Shown here in pieces: positions 1 through 9,890 of a DNA stretch of 64,000 bases. Below the pieces are notes generated by a model, which saw only the letters and a program-made list of their open reading frames with translations, did no database searches and had not been told where the DNA came from. Both the position numbers and the translations under genes were made by a program. The DNA is from Spiroplasma corruscae (GTDB lineage: Bacteria; Bacillota_I; Bacilli_A; Mycoplasmatales; Mycoplasmataceae), in the NCBI RefSeq assembly GCF_002237575.1, contig NZ_CP022535.1, forward strand, positions 310,001 to 374,000, written 5' to 3'. Within the stretch, counting starts at the first letter, position 1. Every line of letters starts with the position of its first letter.

Positions 1-1
1 A

Positions 2-1651
2 CATTATCAAGGCTACATTGGTATTTCTAAGTTAGTAAAAAAAATAATTTTTAAAAATAAAAAATTAGTTAATTGATTTACTTATTTAAGTAATTATAAA
101 GTCTTTATATATTTCACTTTATTTTTATCATTAATTATAAATTTTTTCATTATTCTAAATAGTAACTTTTTAAAAAAATTTATTAGTGAAATAAATATTA
201 ATGATATTGAATACAAAAATAAATTTTTTTTAGTTTTTATTTTTTTTAGTACAGTTGAAATAATTGTAACCTTTATATTAAAAGTATTTATAAATAAATT
301 AAAAAATAGATTAAGAAGAAATATATTTCAAGATTATCGCGATAAGTTGATGTCATTATCTATTGAGAAATTTCATTCCAATAAAAAAGAAGTTTGATTA
401 AAGAAAATAAGTTACATTAACGATATAGTTGATTTTGTAGTAGACTTTACTATTACTTTACCAATTGAGTTTTTATTATTTTTACTTACTTTAATAATAT
501 TAATCAATATTTCTCCTGTTATATTAATTTTGATGCTAATTGATAACTTCTTTATAATTATTGTATCTATATTTTTTACAACATTATTAAAAGATAAATA
601 TATTAGGTTTGAACAAAGATCTATTAAGTTTTCGAAAAAAGTAAGAGAGTTTGTTGATTCGTTTGAAGAAATAAAGTATAAAGGGATAAAAAAGAAGTTC
701 CAGAAAGATTTGAATTTAGATTCGATAGATTTGTATAATAGTTCAGACGAGTTAATTGAACTTAAGACTAAGATTTCTGTTATAAATAATTTTATTAATA
801 CTTTTTTTTACTATTTAATATTTTATACATCTTATTTATTAATTTTAAAGAATAACTTTTCGGTCACAGAGTTGTTATTCTATACATCAATAAGTATTCA
901 CATAAACTCTTTCTTTAATAATTTAAATGCATTTGCTTGTAACATGCAAAATTATAGAATTGCTAGCTCCAATTTGTTCTTTCTTTTTGAAGATGTATTT
1001 AAATCTAAATCTTCTACCTTTATTGAAAAAGTTGATAAGATTGAGTTCATTAATATTTACAAGTATATTAGCAGCAAGAAATGTATCAATAACTTTAATT
1101 ACAGTTTTAAAGGAAACACATTTGTATATGGTAGAAGTGGGTCCGGTAAAACAAGTATATTAAAATTAATTTCAGGACATTTAGAGAGCTATGAAGGAAA
1201 AATATTGATTAATGACAAAGACTTTCAAGAAATTAATATAAATGATTATCAAAATAAAATAATGTACTTAGGTCAATATGATTATATATTTGATGGAACT
1301 GTATGAGCTAATATCCAACAGTTTAAAAACAAAATAGATATGAACATCTTTAAAACTTTTAACTTTTTTGAAATATTAAAGAATAATTGTATTGATATAA
1401 ATAAAGAAATTTATGATAACGGAAATAATCTTAGTAAAGGTCAGAGACAAATTATAAATTTTATAAGTTTATTTTTTACTAATAAAGATGTTTATTTAAT
1501 TGACGAACCATTAAGCAATGTCGAAAAGGATACTGCTTATTATTTGTTTAAAACATTTTATGAATACAAAAAGAAAAGTTTAATTATAATGTGTGATCAT
1601 GATTTAACTTATAAGAACTTTTTTCCTAATAGAGTGGAGGTATCATCATAA
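2..1651 (+). CDS. ABC exporter, peptidase-transporter type (5' end outside the window)
   Basis: This is the C-terminal part of a membrane ABC exporter. The frame is open from base 2 to TAA at 1649-1651 with TGA as Trp, so the true start lies before the window. The visible part begins with a hydrophobic, Phe/Ile-rich transmembrane domain of about 340 residues. The ATP-binding domain follows, with Walker A GRSGSGKTS near 1131, signature LSKGQRQ near 1431, Walker B VYLIDEP near 1490 and H-loop histidine in CDHD near 1595. The few residues before the first membrane segment resemble the linker after a C39 peptidase domain, so a bacteriocin-processing type exporter (as in the Mbov_0121-like peptidase transporters of Mollicutes) is likely, but the peptidase itself cannot be seen. 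Its stop overlaps the next gene, suggesting coupled translation. ABC exporter is certain; substrate is unknown. Confidence 0.85.
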
Positions 1652-2019
1652 AAAAGTCGTGAAGAGTATTGTTAATTACAAATATTTTATCTCTATTAAT
1701 TTTGATTGGTATAATGTTAATAACTATTCCGAATATTGTTGTTGGAAATATTTATATAGATAAGTTCATTAATAAATTTGATGAAATTGATAATGAATAT
1801 TACATAATTACTCAATCAAAAATTAATATATCTGATATAAATAAGTTATTTATTGATAATAGTTCTTTCAGAATAGAAGTTGATATGAGTAAAGTTATAC
1901 TTGATAATGGATTAATTAAAGTAGAGGACGAAGAAATAAAATCAAGCATTAAAAATAATGACACTGTATACATTTATCTAAGTAATAAATCTCTACTTAC
2001 TTATCTTATATTTGATTAA
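1648..2019 (+). CDS. Small single-pass membrane protein, probable exporter partner, ATA start
   Basis: About 123 residues. The frame has no ATG near its beginning. The likely start is ATA at 1648, seven bases after a perfect GGAGG at 1636-1640 and overlapping the TAA of the upstream ABC exporter; code 4 permits ATA starts. A TTG at 1669 is the alternative. The product starts KKSW and then has one strong membrane segment (about residues 8-30), followed by a soluble domain of about 90 residues rich in Asp, Asn and Ile. This is the topology of an exported or anchored accessory subunit. I do not recognise a family. Overlap with the exporter gene suggests they work together, perhaps as a short counterpart of the HlyD-type adaptor of peptidase transporters; that role is inference. 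Confidence 0.65.
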
Positions 2020-2023
2020 TTAT

Positions 2024-2032
2024 TGATATAAT
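2024..2032 (+). promoter_or_regulatory. Extended -10 promoter (TGATATAAT) for ybeY
   Basis: TG-n-TATAAT lies 15 bases before the ybeY ATG. No good -35 hexamer is visible, as expected for an extended -10. The same word recurs before tig. Confidence 0.5.
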
Positions 2033-2047
2033 CATAATGGTGAAAAT

Positions 2048-2518
2048 ATGAAAGATAAAATTTATTTTGTTTATGAAGTTGATTTAGCTAAACTTAAGTC
2101 ATATGAAAAAGTATTATACAAATTACTTAAGTTTACTAAAAAATACCTAAATATTAATAAAAGATTATCTTTTTCCTTAAATTATATCAAAGACGAAAAA
2201 TCAGTTTATCTAAATAAAACATATCGAAATAAAGACTATATTGGTGATGTATTGTCATTTCCTATTGATGATGAGTACAATATTTATTCTCAATTAAAGT
2301 ATAAGGAAATTGGTGATATTTTTATAGCACCACATGAGGCCAAAAGAAAGTCTTTAAAACAAAAAAATAGCTTTAAAACAGAGATATCTTGATTGTTTGT
2401 ACATGGGTTATTGCATATTTTGGGTTTTGATCACCAAGTTAATGAAGAAGCGAATGTAATGTTTAAATTAACTGATGATATTTTAAGTAAAATAAAGGTT
2501 AATTATAGTTATAATTAA
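2048..2518 (+). CDS. ybeY: Endoribonuclease YbeY (rRNA maturation factor)
   Basis: 156 residues. YbeY is a zinc-dependent single-strand endoribonuclease that matures the 16S rRNA 3' end and helps ribosome quality control in the cytoplasm. The signature HGLLHILGFDH, carrying the three zinc-binding histidines, is present around residues 119-129. A TGA Trp just before it would truncate the protein in the standard code. Length is normal for the family. It opens the conserved ybeY-dgkA-cdd-era run, with dgkA 29 bases downstream. The start is ATG behind a weak GGTGAAAAT leader and an extended -10. Confidence 0.93.
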
Positions 2519-2547
2519 GATATATAAAAATTTTTAAGAAGGTAATT

Positions 2548-2958
2548 ATGGCAAAAAAGAAGTTCTCAAAAAGAGCAAAAGTAAGAATTAGGCTAAAAAA
2601 TAAGTTTGTTAATGCAGCAAGAGGAGTATATACTGCTTTTAAAGAGGAATCTACATTAATTGTTTACCTAATTGCAATTATTATTGCAATTGCATTAGGT
2701 ATTTGAATTAAATTAGATTTATTAAGCTGGTCTATTATTATACTTACAATAGGTGTTTTGCTTGGCTTTGAATTTTTAAATACTTCAATTGAGAATTTTG
2801 TTGATTTACTAAGCTTTGAGTATAATATAAAAGCTAAAAAAATAAAAGATATTTGTGCAGCTGCCAGTATTATAAATTCAATATTAGCAGTAGTAATTAG
2901 TTTCTTAATTTACTTACCACCATTAATCGATAGGATTAGTGAGATGATTGGTAATTAG
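2548..2958 (+). CDS. dgkA: Diacylglycerol/undecaprenol kinase family protein
   Basis: 136 residues. DgkA family enzymes phosphorylate diacylglycerol or undecaprenol in the membrane. The basic N-terminus is followed by segments near residues 35-52, 58-75 and 110-130, and the family motif with ENxxT-type residues appears as EFLNTSIENFVD at about 73-84. One Trp is TGA and another is TGG, a rare codon here. The start follows AAGAAGGT at about 2536. In a wall-less cell undecaprenol recycling is doubtful, so lipid phosphorylation is the more plausible role; that is inference. The stop lies one base before the cdd ATG. Confidence 0.88.
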
Positions 2959-2959
2959 T

Positions 2960-3364
2960 ATGAGAGATTATGTTCAAATTTTTAATCATTTAAATGAAAT
3001 TAAAAAAAACTGTTATTCTCCTTATTCAAACTATAAAGTAGTATGTTCATTTTACTTAAATGAGGGTATTGTAATCAACGGAGTTAATATTGAAAATGTT
3101 GCTTATAATCCAACAATTTGTGCTGAACGTTCTGCTATTGCACAATTTATTTCAAGTGGTAAGATTAATAGTAAGTTAGACTTTGTTGCATTATATGCAG
3201 ATTCGAAAGTTCCTGTTTATCCTTGTGGAACTTGTAGACAAACACTAATTGAATTTTTAGATGGGAAAACAGAGGTCTTGATATTTAATAATCAAGGTTT
3301 TGTTGAATCTCATAAACTTGAAGAATTTATCCCATATTCATTTAATCTTAAAAACATTAAATAG
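2960..3364 (+). CDS. cdd: Cytidine deaminase
   Basis: 134 residues. It converts cytidine and deoxycytidine to uridine and deoxyuridine in pyrimidine salvage. The zinc site is intact: CAERSA, with the catalytic Glu after the first Cys, near residue 49, and PCGTCRQ near residue 88 supplying the other two cysteines. An in-frame TTG at 2948 could extend it by four residues inside dgkA, but ATG at 2960 is more likely. It is translationally coupled to dgkA. It fits with the nucleoside importer encoded at 47328-53252. Confidence 0.94.
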   Translation: MRDYVQIFNHLNEIKKNCYSPYSNYKVVCSFYLNEGIVINGVNIENVAYNPTICAERSAIAQFISSGKINSKLDFVALYADSKVPVYPCGTCRQTLIEFLDGKTEVLIFNNQGFVESHKLEEFIPYSFNLKNIK

Positions 3365-3375
3365 GAAGGAGCAAT

Positions 3376-4080
3376 ATGTATTATACAAAAGAAACTTTCT
3401 GAGTAAAAACTGGTACACAGTTCATATGATTTTTTGCCACATATAAAAATATTGATGTTTCAATTGATGAGTTAGAAGATTTTATTACTAATAAAGATTA
3501 TCTAAATTCAAAAGTTCCTTATATATTCAATGATGAAATTATTAATTTGGTAAAAGCTTGAGACTATATAAGATTAGTTGTATTAAAATATAAATTAGAC
3601 GATCAAAATTTAATTAAACTAAAAACATTAATTGATAATGAGGTTTTAACAACAATTTATAGACTAATTGACCCAAATGAAAAGTTTATAGATTCTTTTG
3701 ATGAAAATCTTGAAAATAAATTTAAAGTAAAACTTAATGATTTACTATGTTTATTAGATGATAATGATAATCTAAGCGAAATTATAGAAAAATTTTGTTT
3801 TTACCTTTATGAATTTGTTGTTTTTGATTATTTAGGTGAATATACTATTTTATTTTATTGTTATTTTATTCAGTTAGTGTTTATTTGTAAGGACTATGGC
3901 CCTGTTATGTTTAATGATATTGCTGATTTTAATAATGTTATTAATTTAAGCAAAAAAATAAAATTGTTTATGGAAACAAATGATAAGAGTAAATGAAAAA
4001 ATTGTGAAGAATTAAATCAAGTAGAAACTATATGGAATGACAAAGTTGAGTTTTTTAAACTTATTAAAGATAATTTCTAA
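3376..4080 (+). CDS. Uncharacterised protein, first of a tandem paralogous pair
   Basis: 234 residues, read through several TGA Trp codons; the start follows AGGAAGGAG. I do not recognise the family with certainty. It begins with FWVKTG, and its neighbour begins with FWIKTG, so the two are probably paralogues. The middle (about residues 145-190) is a hydrophobic helical stretch containing FDYLGEYTILF, which lines up with LDGLFGRYTSLF in the neighbour. The latter recalls the Fic motif HxFxDGNGR, so both might be degenerate Fic-like domains; this copy lacks the His, Asn and Arg. It sits inside a conserved housekeeping run whose flanks normally adjoin. Confidence 0.75.
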
Positions 4081-4113
4081 TATGATTTGCGAAATTTATA
4101 GAAGGTAATTGTT

Positions 4114-4830
4114 ATGTTATATATGAATAATAATTTTTGGATAAAAACTGGTATTGATCATACTAAAAACTTACTAAAGTTTATTGGTAATGACTTTGAT
4201 GATACAAAATTTTTAAATGAGACTTTTACAAATTTATTTACAAAAAATTTAAAAGATTTAAATATTGAAGACGGTAAATTAAAATCATATGTATTAAGTT
4301 GATTTGAGTTAAAAAATATTATTGTGAATTGAAAAGAAAAGTCATCAAAGGATAATTCCTTTAGAATAGAAATGAAACATTTTGAATCATTATATATGAT
4401 AATTGACAAAAATGGTACTTATTGACAGTTTTTCCAAGAAGTAAGTGATGAAAAAGAAGAATTTGAGATTGAAATAAATAAAGTCTTTCAAAAAGTATTA
4501 AAAACTAAATACTTGAAACCTACACTTGAAAAACTACTAATTTTTTGTCATAAGATATATTTAGATGGTTTATTTGGAAGGTATACTAGTCTTTTTGTTT
4601 GGTTGTTACTACAACTCTTTTTAATTTTTAAAAATTTTGCTCCAATAATTACATTAGTTGATAAAAATACTCAAATACTTTGATTATTTCCTCTAATAAA
4701 TATGTTATATAATGAATTAAGTTGTTTACCTATGGCAAAATGAAAAAGGTCTCCATATTTTAAAAAGGTATTTAATTATTGTTATGCAAATTCATATAGT
4801 TATAAGATTAAAATAAAAAATATTTTATAA
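4114..4830 (+). CDS. Uncharacterised protein, second of the tandem pair (possible Fic-like remnant)
   Basis: 238 residues; ATG 4114 after AGAAGG, with ATG 4123 as an alternative. The N-terminus NNFWIKTG matches the preceding gene. Around residues 148-165 the sequence CHKIYLDGLFGRYTSLF contains a His, an Asp-Gly and a Gly-Arg in the order of a Fic AMP-transferase motif (HxFx[DE]GNGR) but with substitutions at the Asn-Gly positions. The C-terminal part is hydrophobic and could be membrane associated. Function is unknown; a Fic-derived fold is only a suggestion. A strong terminator follows directly, so the unit from cdd or earlier probably ends here. Confidence 0.75.
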
Positions 4831-4833
4831 ATT

Positions 4834-4859
4834 AAACTATGTATTATCATAGTTTTTTT
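4834..4859 (+). terminator. Rho-independent terminator
   Basis: The stem AAACTATG/CATAGTTT with a 6-base loop is followed by T's. It closes the unit ending with the second tandem gene. Confidence 0.75.
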
Positions 4860-4860
4860 A

Positions 4861-4866
4861 TATAAT
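4861..4866 (+). promoter_or_regulatory. -10 box (TATAAT) for the 4888-7617 unit
   Basis: A consensus TATAAT lies directly after the terminator and 21 bases before the next ATG. A -35 would fall inside the terminator stem and is not consensus. Confidence 0.4.
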
Positions 4867-4887
4867 CAAAAGAAATAGGAGTAAATT

Positions 4888-5559
4888 ATGATAAGTCTTC
4901 AAACATTAGTGTTAGATATATTATCTATATTAGGGATTATATTTGTTATATTTATCCCCTTATATTTTTACTTTATACAAGGTAGGGTTTTGAATGGCCG
5001 TTTACATACAAAAATAGATGGTGAAAAACTCTTTGAAAAATTAAAAACAGACCTAAGATTATCAAGAATTTCAGGGATTGATAAAAAAAGATTATATTTT
5101 GATTATGACTATGCTGCTACTATTTTTAGAGGTTCCATGGAATATAATGCAAGAGAAGTTGTATGATTTTTTAATGAATACTATGCAAAAATATATATTA
5201 AAAAATCAATACTTAAAAAAGCATTTACACATATATTAATTTGATTAATATTTCTTGGTGTAGTACTTGGTGGAGTTGAACTTGATGCCTTATTGTGACT
5301 GTTTAATATAAAAAGTATGAGTTCAGATAGCGGTATAGTTTCAACATCAATTTTGTTTATCTTTGCAACAGCTTTTTGTGGGTTAATCAAGTATTTAGAG
5401 TTTAATCGAGTGAAGAGAGTCATTAATGATGAAGTTAGGCAAATAAATCTTGCTAAAAAAGAAAAAGTTTGAAAAGATTATAAATTAATATATTTTATAT
5501 CAATTGGAACTTGAGCATTGGGATTCATTTTTATATTTATTAGCATGATAGTGAAATAA
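4888..5559 (+). CDS. Uncharacterised membrane protein with about four TM segments
   Basis: 223 residues, ATG after AAATAGGAG. Predicted membrane segments lie at about residues 8-30, 110-135, 150-170 and 200-222, with a charged loop of about 80 residues between the first and second. No motif or family recognised. It is followed after 9 bases by another polytopic membrane protein and then era, so the three are probably co-transcribed. A pair of membrane proteins here suggests one complex, but the sequence gives no substrate or catalytic clue. Confidence 0.8.
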
Positions 5560-5568
5560 GAGGATAAT

Positions 5569-6702
5569 ATGAAAACAGTAAACTGATTAATAAATAGTAA
5601 ATTAGGAAATGCCTATACTTCAAGGTTTTTAAGATCAAAGCATGTTAATATGATTTCTGAAACAGATTATTTAGCTAGACTTAAAAGTGTTTGTAAGGCT
5701 ACTTTTTGCATTCCTGTACAATTTTTATGATTTTTATTTTTTGTCTATGCAGCTTATATAGCAAAAACACAATTCAATAACGCTACTACAAATATGTCAA
5801 GCATTGCTTGATTGTATAGTGATCAAATTAATTTACTTAATTTATTGGCAGGTATTCAAATTTATCATTTGTTCTTACTTTCAAGTGTAATTATTGTAAT
5901 GTTAAACATGACTATAGGTAAAGGCACAATAGTATTCACGACAATATTTAATGCACTTTATATAGCTGAATTATTATTCTATGCAAGCTTAATTTTTATA
6001 TTTGATTGAGCTGGTTTAATAAATAAATTTAATAATGTTGAAGATTTTTTAATAATATTAAAATCACAATGAATTTGAATTATTGCTGTGTTTATTGGCA
6101 TTTTCTCTTTTATTCCATTAAGAACTATATTTATTGATGTAAATATGTGAAATAGAGAATGAATCAGAATTGATAGATATCGTAAAACTGAAGATAGAGA
6201 AAATGCCTTTATTTTTAAAACTTGAGTTAGTCCTGGTGAAGTAAGGGCAAGAATATTAATGATATGTACTGGTTGAGTTTGTGTATTAATAGCGAGTGTT
6301 TTTGAACTTTTTGGTATATTTATGGAAACTGATTTTTTAACAATGAAGTATTTAATTTTAGGAATTGGTTATTTTATATTTATATCAGCTTATGTAATAC
6401 CATATAATGTATATAGTATAATTTTTTATTGATTTAACTTTTTAATACTATTAATTTTATTCTCGTATGGATTATCAATAATTGAAAATTATGCTTGAAT
6501 GAGTGAACAAAATTATAAGTATTTGTATGCTCTACTATTAATTCCATTTATATTAAGTTTAAGATCTGCAATAATTTATACTTGGTCTTTAAAAGGTGGA
6601 AAAGAAATAAAAGCTGTGACGTTAAATTTATTTGAAAATGAAGAAGACTTCGAAGAGTATCTTGAAGAACAAAAAATTAAACAGAGTGATGACACAATAT
6701 AA
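5569..6702 (+). CDS. Uncharacterised polytopic membrane protein
   Basis: 377 residues with many Trp codons, all or nearly all TGA. The SD is AGAGGA at about 5559. Roughly eight hydrophobic segments are visible, including near residues 46-66, 100-120, 122-148, 168-190, 228-255, 262-280, 288-310 and 320-340. A positively charged loop (about 195-225) and an acidic C-terminal tail (ENEEDFEEYLEEQ) flank them. No transporter signature was found. It is 12 bases upstream of era and 9 bases after the previous membrane gene, so it is part of the same operon. Function unknown. Confidence 0.8.
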
Positions 6703-6714
6703 AAGGAGAATAAT

Positions 6715-7617
6715 TTGGAAAATTTTAAATCAGGTTTTATAAGTATTGTTGGTAGACCGAATGTTGGAAAATCAACATTATTAAATGCAATATTAGGGCA
6801 AAAAGTATCTATAGTTACTAATAAAGCACAAACTACAAGAAATAGAATAAATGGGATTTTAACAAAAGAAGATTTTCAAGCAGTATTTTTAGATACTCCT
6901 GGAATTCATACACCAAAGCATGAGTTAGGTAGATTTATGAATAAAGTGGCTTTATCATCCGTAAAAGGTGTTGATGTAGTACTATTTTTAGCACCCTCTA
7001 ATGAAGAAATTGGTGAAAATGACATGTTTATTTTAAAAAATCTTTCGAAGATTGAAGTACCGGTTTATTTAGTAATAACGAAAGTAGACTTAGTTAAAAA
7101 AGTAGAATTAGATACAAAAATAAGTAAATGAAAAGAACTAGACTTTAAGTTTAAAGACATAATTTGTATTTCAAGTATTGTATTGCAAACTATTGAAAAC
7201 TTACTAAGTGTTATAAAAAGCAACTTACCAAGTACTGGAATAAAATATTATCCAGATGATAATATTACAGACCAACCAGAGAGATTTTTAGTTAGGGAAA
7301 TTATTAGAGAAGAATTGTTAATGCAAACCGAGCAAGAAGTACCTTATTCAATAGCTATTTTGGTTGATAAAATCGAAGATAAACCAAATATTATAAAAAT
7401 ACTTGCAACTATATATTGTGAAAGAAACTCGCAAAAACCAATTATAATTGGAAACAAAGGGTCAAAAATTAAAAATATCGGAATCGAATCTAGAATAAAA
7501 TTAGAAGAATTATTTGGTAAACAAGTATACTTAGAATTATTTGTCAAAATAAAAGAAGGTTGAAGAAGTTCTCCGTCTTTAATCAAACAACTAGGTTATG
7601 ATAAGGATACTTATTAA
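6715..7617 (+). CDS. era: GTPase Era
   Basis: 300 residues. Era is an essential GTPase that binds the 3' end of 16S rRNA and assists 30S assembly at the membrane. G1 is GRPNVGKST (about residues 13-21), G3 is DTPG (about 60-63), and G4 reads TKVD near 123 instead of the usual NKxD. The C-terminal KH domain carries IIIGNKGSKIK, and the family ending KEGWR...LGY is present with TGA Trp. The start is TTG at 6715, placed by AAAGGAGAA seven bases upstream; no ATG fits. recO follows after 9 bases. Confidence 0.94.
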
Positions 7618-7626
7618 TAAAATAAA

Positions 7627-8406
7627 ATGAGCACAATTAACACTAAAGGTATAGTATTAGAAAGTATAGATTATGAAGATTATGCAAAAATCGTAACTAT
7701 ATTTTCAAAAAAGTTTGGGAAATTATCTTTTTATGCACCTGGTGTAAATAAAAGTATTTCAAAAAATAGGAACTCAGTTCAATTATTTTGTCAAAGTGAT
7801 TTTGAACTTTTTAAATCAAGAACAATTGAAAGATTAAGTAAACTTAAAACAGGCGTTCTTTTAGCTAGCTACCACAAAATTGCAAATAACTATACAGTAT
7901 ATATTTTTGCATCGATAATAGTAAAAGTTTTATTACAAATAAATGAAATATCGAATAATAACGAAATGATCTATGAATTATCAATAAATGTAATTGACAG
8001 GTTATCAATAAATAAAAAAACATTTATTAATTACTGTTATTTTCTTTTCAGTATACTTAAATTTACAGATTATAAGCTTAATTTAAGAAATTGTGAAAGA
8101 TGTGGAAAAGATAAAGATATTGTAAGATTTGATTATATTGATAATTACATTATATGTAAAAGTTGCTTAAAATCTTTTGAAAAAATACAACCATTCTCAT
8201 TTCTTGAATTATTAAGACTATTTAATGAAAAAACAATTGAATTTATTGAAGAGTTTAAGTTTAACACAAATGATTTATTAATTTTGCACAGCATAATGGT
8301 CGATTTTTATGAAAAAAACTTAGGGTTTAATTTAGGACCGATAAATATACTAAAAAATTCAGATCCATTTCAGTTCAGCAAAGAAGTTGCTGATCTCTAT
8401 AAATAA
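7627..8406 (+). CDS. recO: DNA repair protein RecO
   Basis: 259 residues. RecO loads RecA onto SSB-coated DNA in the RecFOR pathway. The N-terminal OB-fold begins TKGIVLESIDYEDYAKIV, the typical RecO opening, and a CxxC...CxxC zinc finger (CERCGK and CKSC) lies at about residues 158-181. Length is normal. Its position between era and glyS is the conserved order. There is no strong SD, so it is probably coupled to era in the same transcript. Confidence 0.9.
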   Translation: MSTINTKGIVLESIDYEDYAKIVTIFSKKFGKLSFYAPGVNKSISKNRNSVQLFCQSDFELFKSRTIERLSKLKTGVLLASYHKIANNYTVYIFASIIVKVLLQINEISNNNEMIYELSINVIDRLSINKKTFINYCYFLFSILKFTDYKLNLRNCERCGKDKDIVRFDYIDNYIICKSCLKSFEKIQPFSFLELLRLFNEKTIEFIEEFKFNTNDLLILHSIMVDFYEKNLGFNLGPINILKNSDPFQFSKEVADLYK

Positions 8407-8419
8407 CACTTATAGTGTA

Positions 8420-8448
8420 TTGACAAATAGTCATTTAACTAGTTAAAT
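8420..8448 (+). promoter_or_regulatory. Sigma-A promoter for glyS
   Basis: A perfect -35 TTGACA (8420-8425) is followed after 17 bases by TTAAAT (8443-8448). It lies just after the recO stop and directs transcription into a short glyS leader. Confidence 0.65.
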
Positions 8449-8464
8449 TAATGTTGTATTTAAT

Positions 8465-8492
8465 AAAATGCAAACTAGTTTGCATTTTTTTT
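8465..8492 (+). terminator. Terminator-like hairpin between the glyS promoter and glyS
   Basis: The 18-base perfect palindrome ATGCAAACTAGTTTGCAT (8468-8485), extended by A/T pairs and followed by a T run, is a good intrinsic terminator shape. It sits after the glyS promoter and 14 bases before the glyS ATG. It may end era-recO readthrough or act as an attenuator in the glyS leader. Confidence 0.6.
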
Positions 8493-8505
8493 ATAGGAGA
8501 TACGT

Positions 8506-9879
8506 ATGAACAACAATTTTGATAAAATAATCAATCATTTAAAATCACAAGGTTTTGTATTTCAAGGATCTGAAATTTATGGGGGACTTGCTAATTCTTG
8601 AGATTACGGACCACTTGGAGCTGAATTAAAAAATAAACTGAAAAATTTATGATGAAGATTTTTTGTTAAAAGAAATAAGTATAATATTGGATTAGACACA
8701 TCAATAATTTTAAACCCAAAAGTATGATTAGCTTCTGGTCATTTAGGTAATTTTAATGACCCATTGGTAGATTGTAAGAGTTGCAAATCTAGGTGAAGAG
8801 CAGATAAACTAATCGAAGAAAAGTTCCCTGATGTTAATGCTGGTGTTTTAAGTAATGAAATGTTAGAAGAATATATTAGTAAAAATGATATATCATGTCC
8901 AAAGTGTAAAAAGAAGGATTTTACTAATATAAGATTATTTGATTTAATGTTTAAAACTTTTCAAGGTCCTTTGGAAGATGATTCTGCAAAAGTCTATTTG
9001 AGACCAGAAACTGCACAAGGAATTTTTGTTCAGTATAAGAATTCTCAGAGAACTTCAAGAAGAAAACTTCCATTTGGAATTGGTCAGATAGGTAAATCAT
9101 TTAGAAACGAAATTACTCCTGGTAATTTTATTTTTAGGACAAGAGAGTTTGAGCAAATGGAGTTAGAGTTTTTCTTTTCACCTAACGACGAAAATAATTG
9201 ATTTGATTATTGATTAAATCAAGTTAAGCATTTTATTACTAAGGAATTAGGAATTAGTACCAATAATTTTATTATAAGAGAACATGAAAAAGATGAACTT
9301 TCTCATTACTCTAATAAAACTGTTGATATTGAATATAATTTTCCATTTGGAAGAGGAGAACTTTGAGGAATTGCCCATAGGTCTAATTATGATCTTACTC
9401 AACACCAACAGTTTAGTGGTGAGGATTTAACTTACTTAGATCAAGAAAATAATGTAAGATTTATTCCACACGTTATTGAGCCTAGTGTTGGTGTTGAAAG
9501 ATTATTACTAGCAATTCTTTGTGAATCTTATTGTGAAGAAAAACTTGAGAATAATGAGTTAAGAATTATACTTAGGTTACCAATAAAATTAGCTCCTTAT
9601 ACTATAGCTATACTTCCATTACAAAAGCAACAATCAGAAAAAGCTAGAACTTTATTTGAAGATTTATTGCAATACTTTGATGCCACTATTGATGAAACAG
9701 GTAATATTGGTAAACGATATAGAAGACAAGATGCCATTGGAACTCCGTTTTGTATAACAATTGATTTTGACACTGAAAATGATAATTGTGTCACAGTTAG
9801 AGAAAGAGATTCTATGCATCAAGAAAGAATCAATATTAATGACTTAAAATCATATTTGACTAATAAATCAAATATGTAA
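8506..9879 (+). CDS. glyS: Glycyl-tRNA synthetase (dimeric class II type)
   Basis: 457 residues. It charges tRNA-Gly. Class II motif 2 is clear at [14 protein letters not shown] and [19 protein letters not shown] (about residues 165-223), motif 3 is GVERLL (about 328), and a zinc-binding CKSC...CPKCKK pair lies near 90-135. The C-terminal anticodon-binding domain ([17 protein letters not shown]) is intact. Length matches the eukaryote-like alpha2 enzyme of Mollicutes. SD ATAGGAGA fixes ATG 8506. It heads the glyS-dnaG-rpoD unit under its own promoter. Confidence 0.96.
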
Positions 9880-9890
9880 AGAGGTATTTA

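Noticed and set aside
927-1163. 78-codon plus-strand frame inside the ABC exporter
   Set aside because: Shifted shadow of the nucleotide-binding domain coding frame, which carries Walker A in the other frame.
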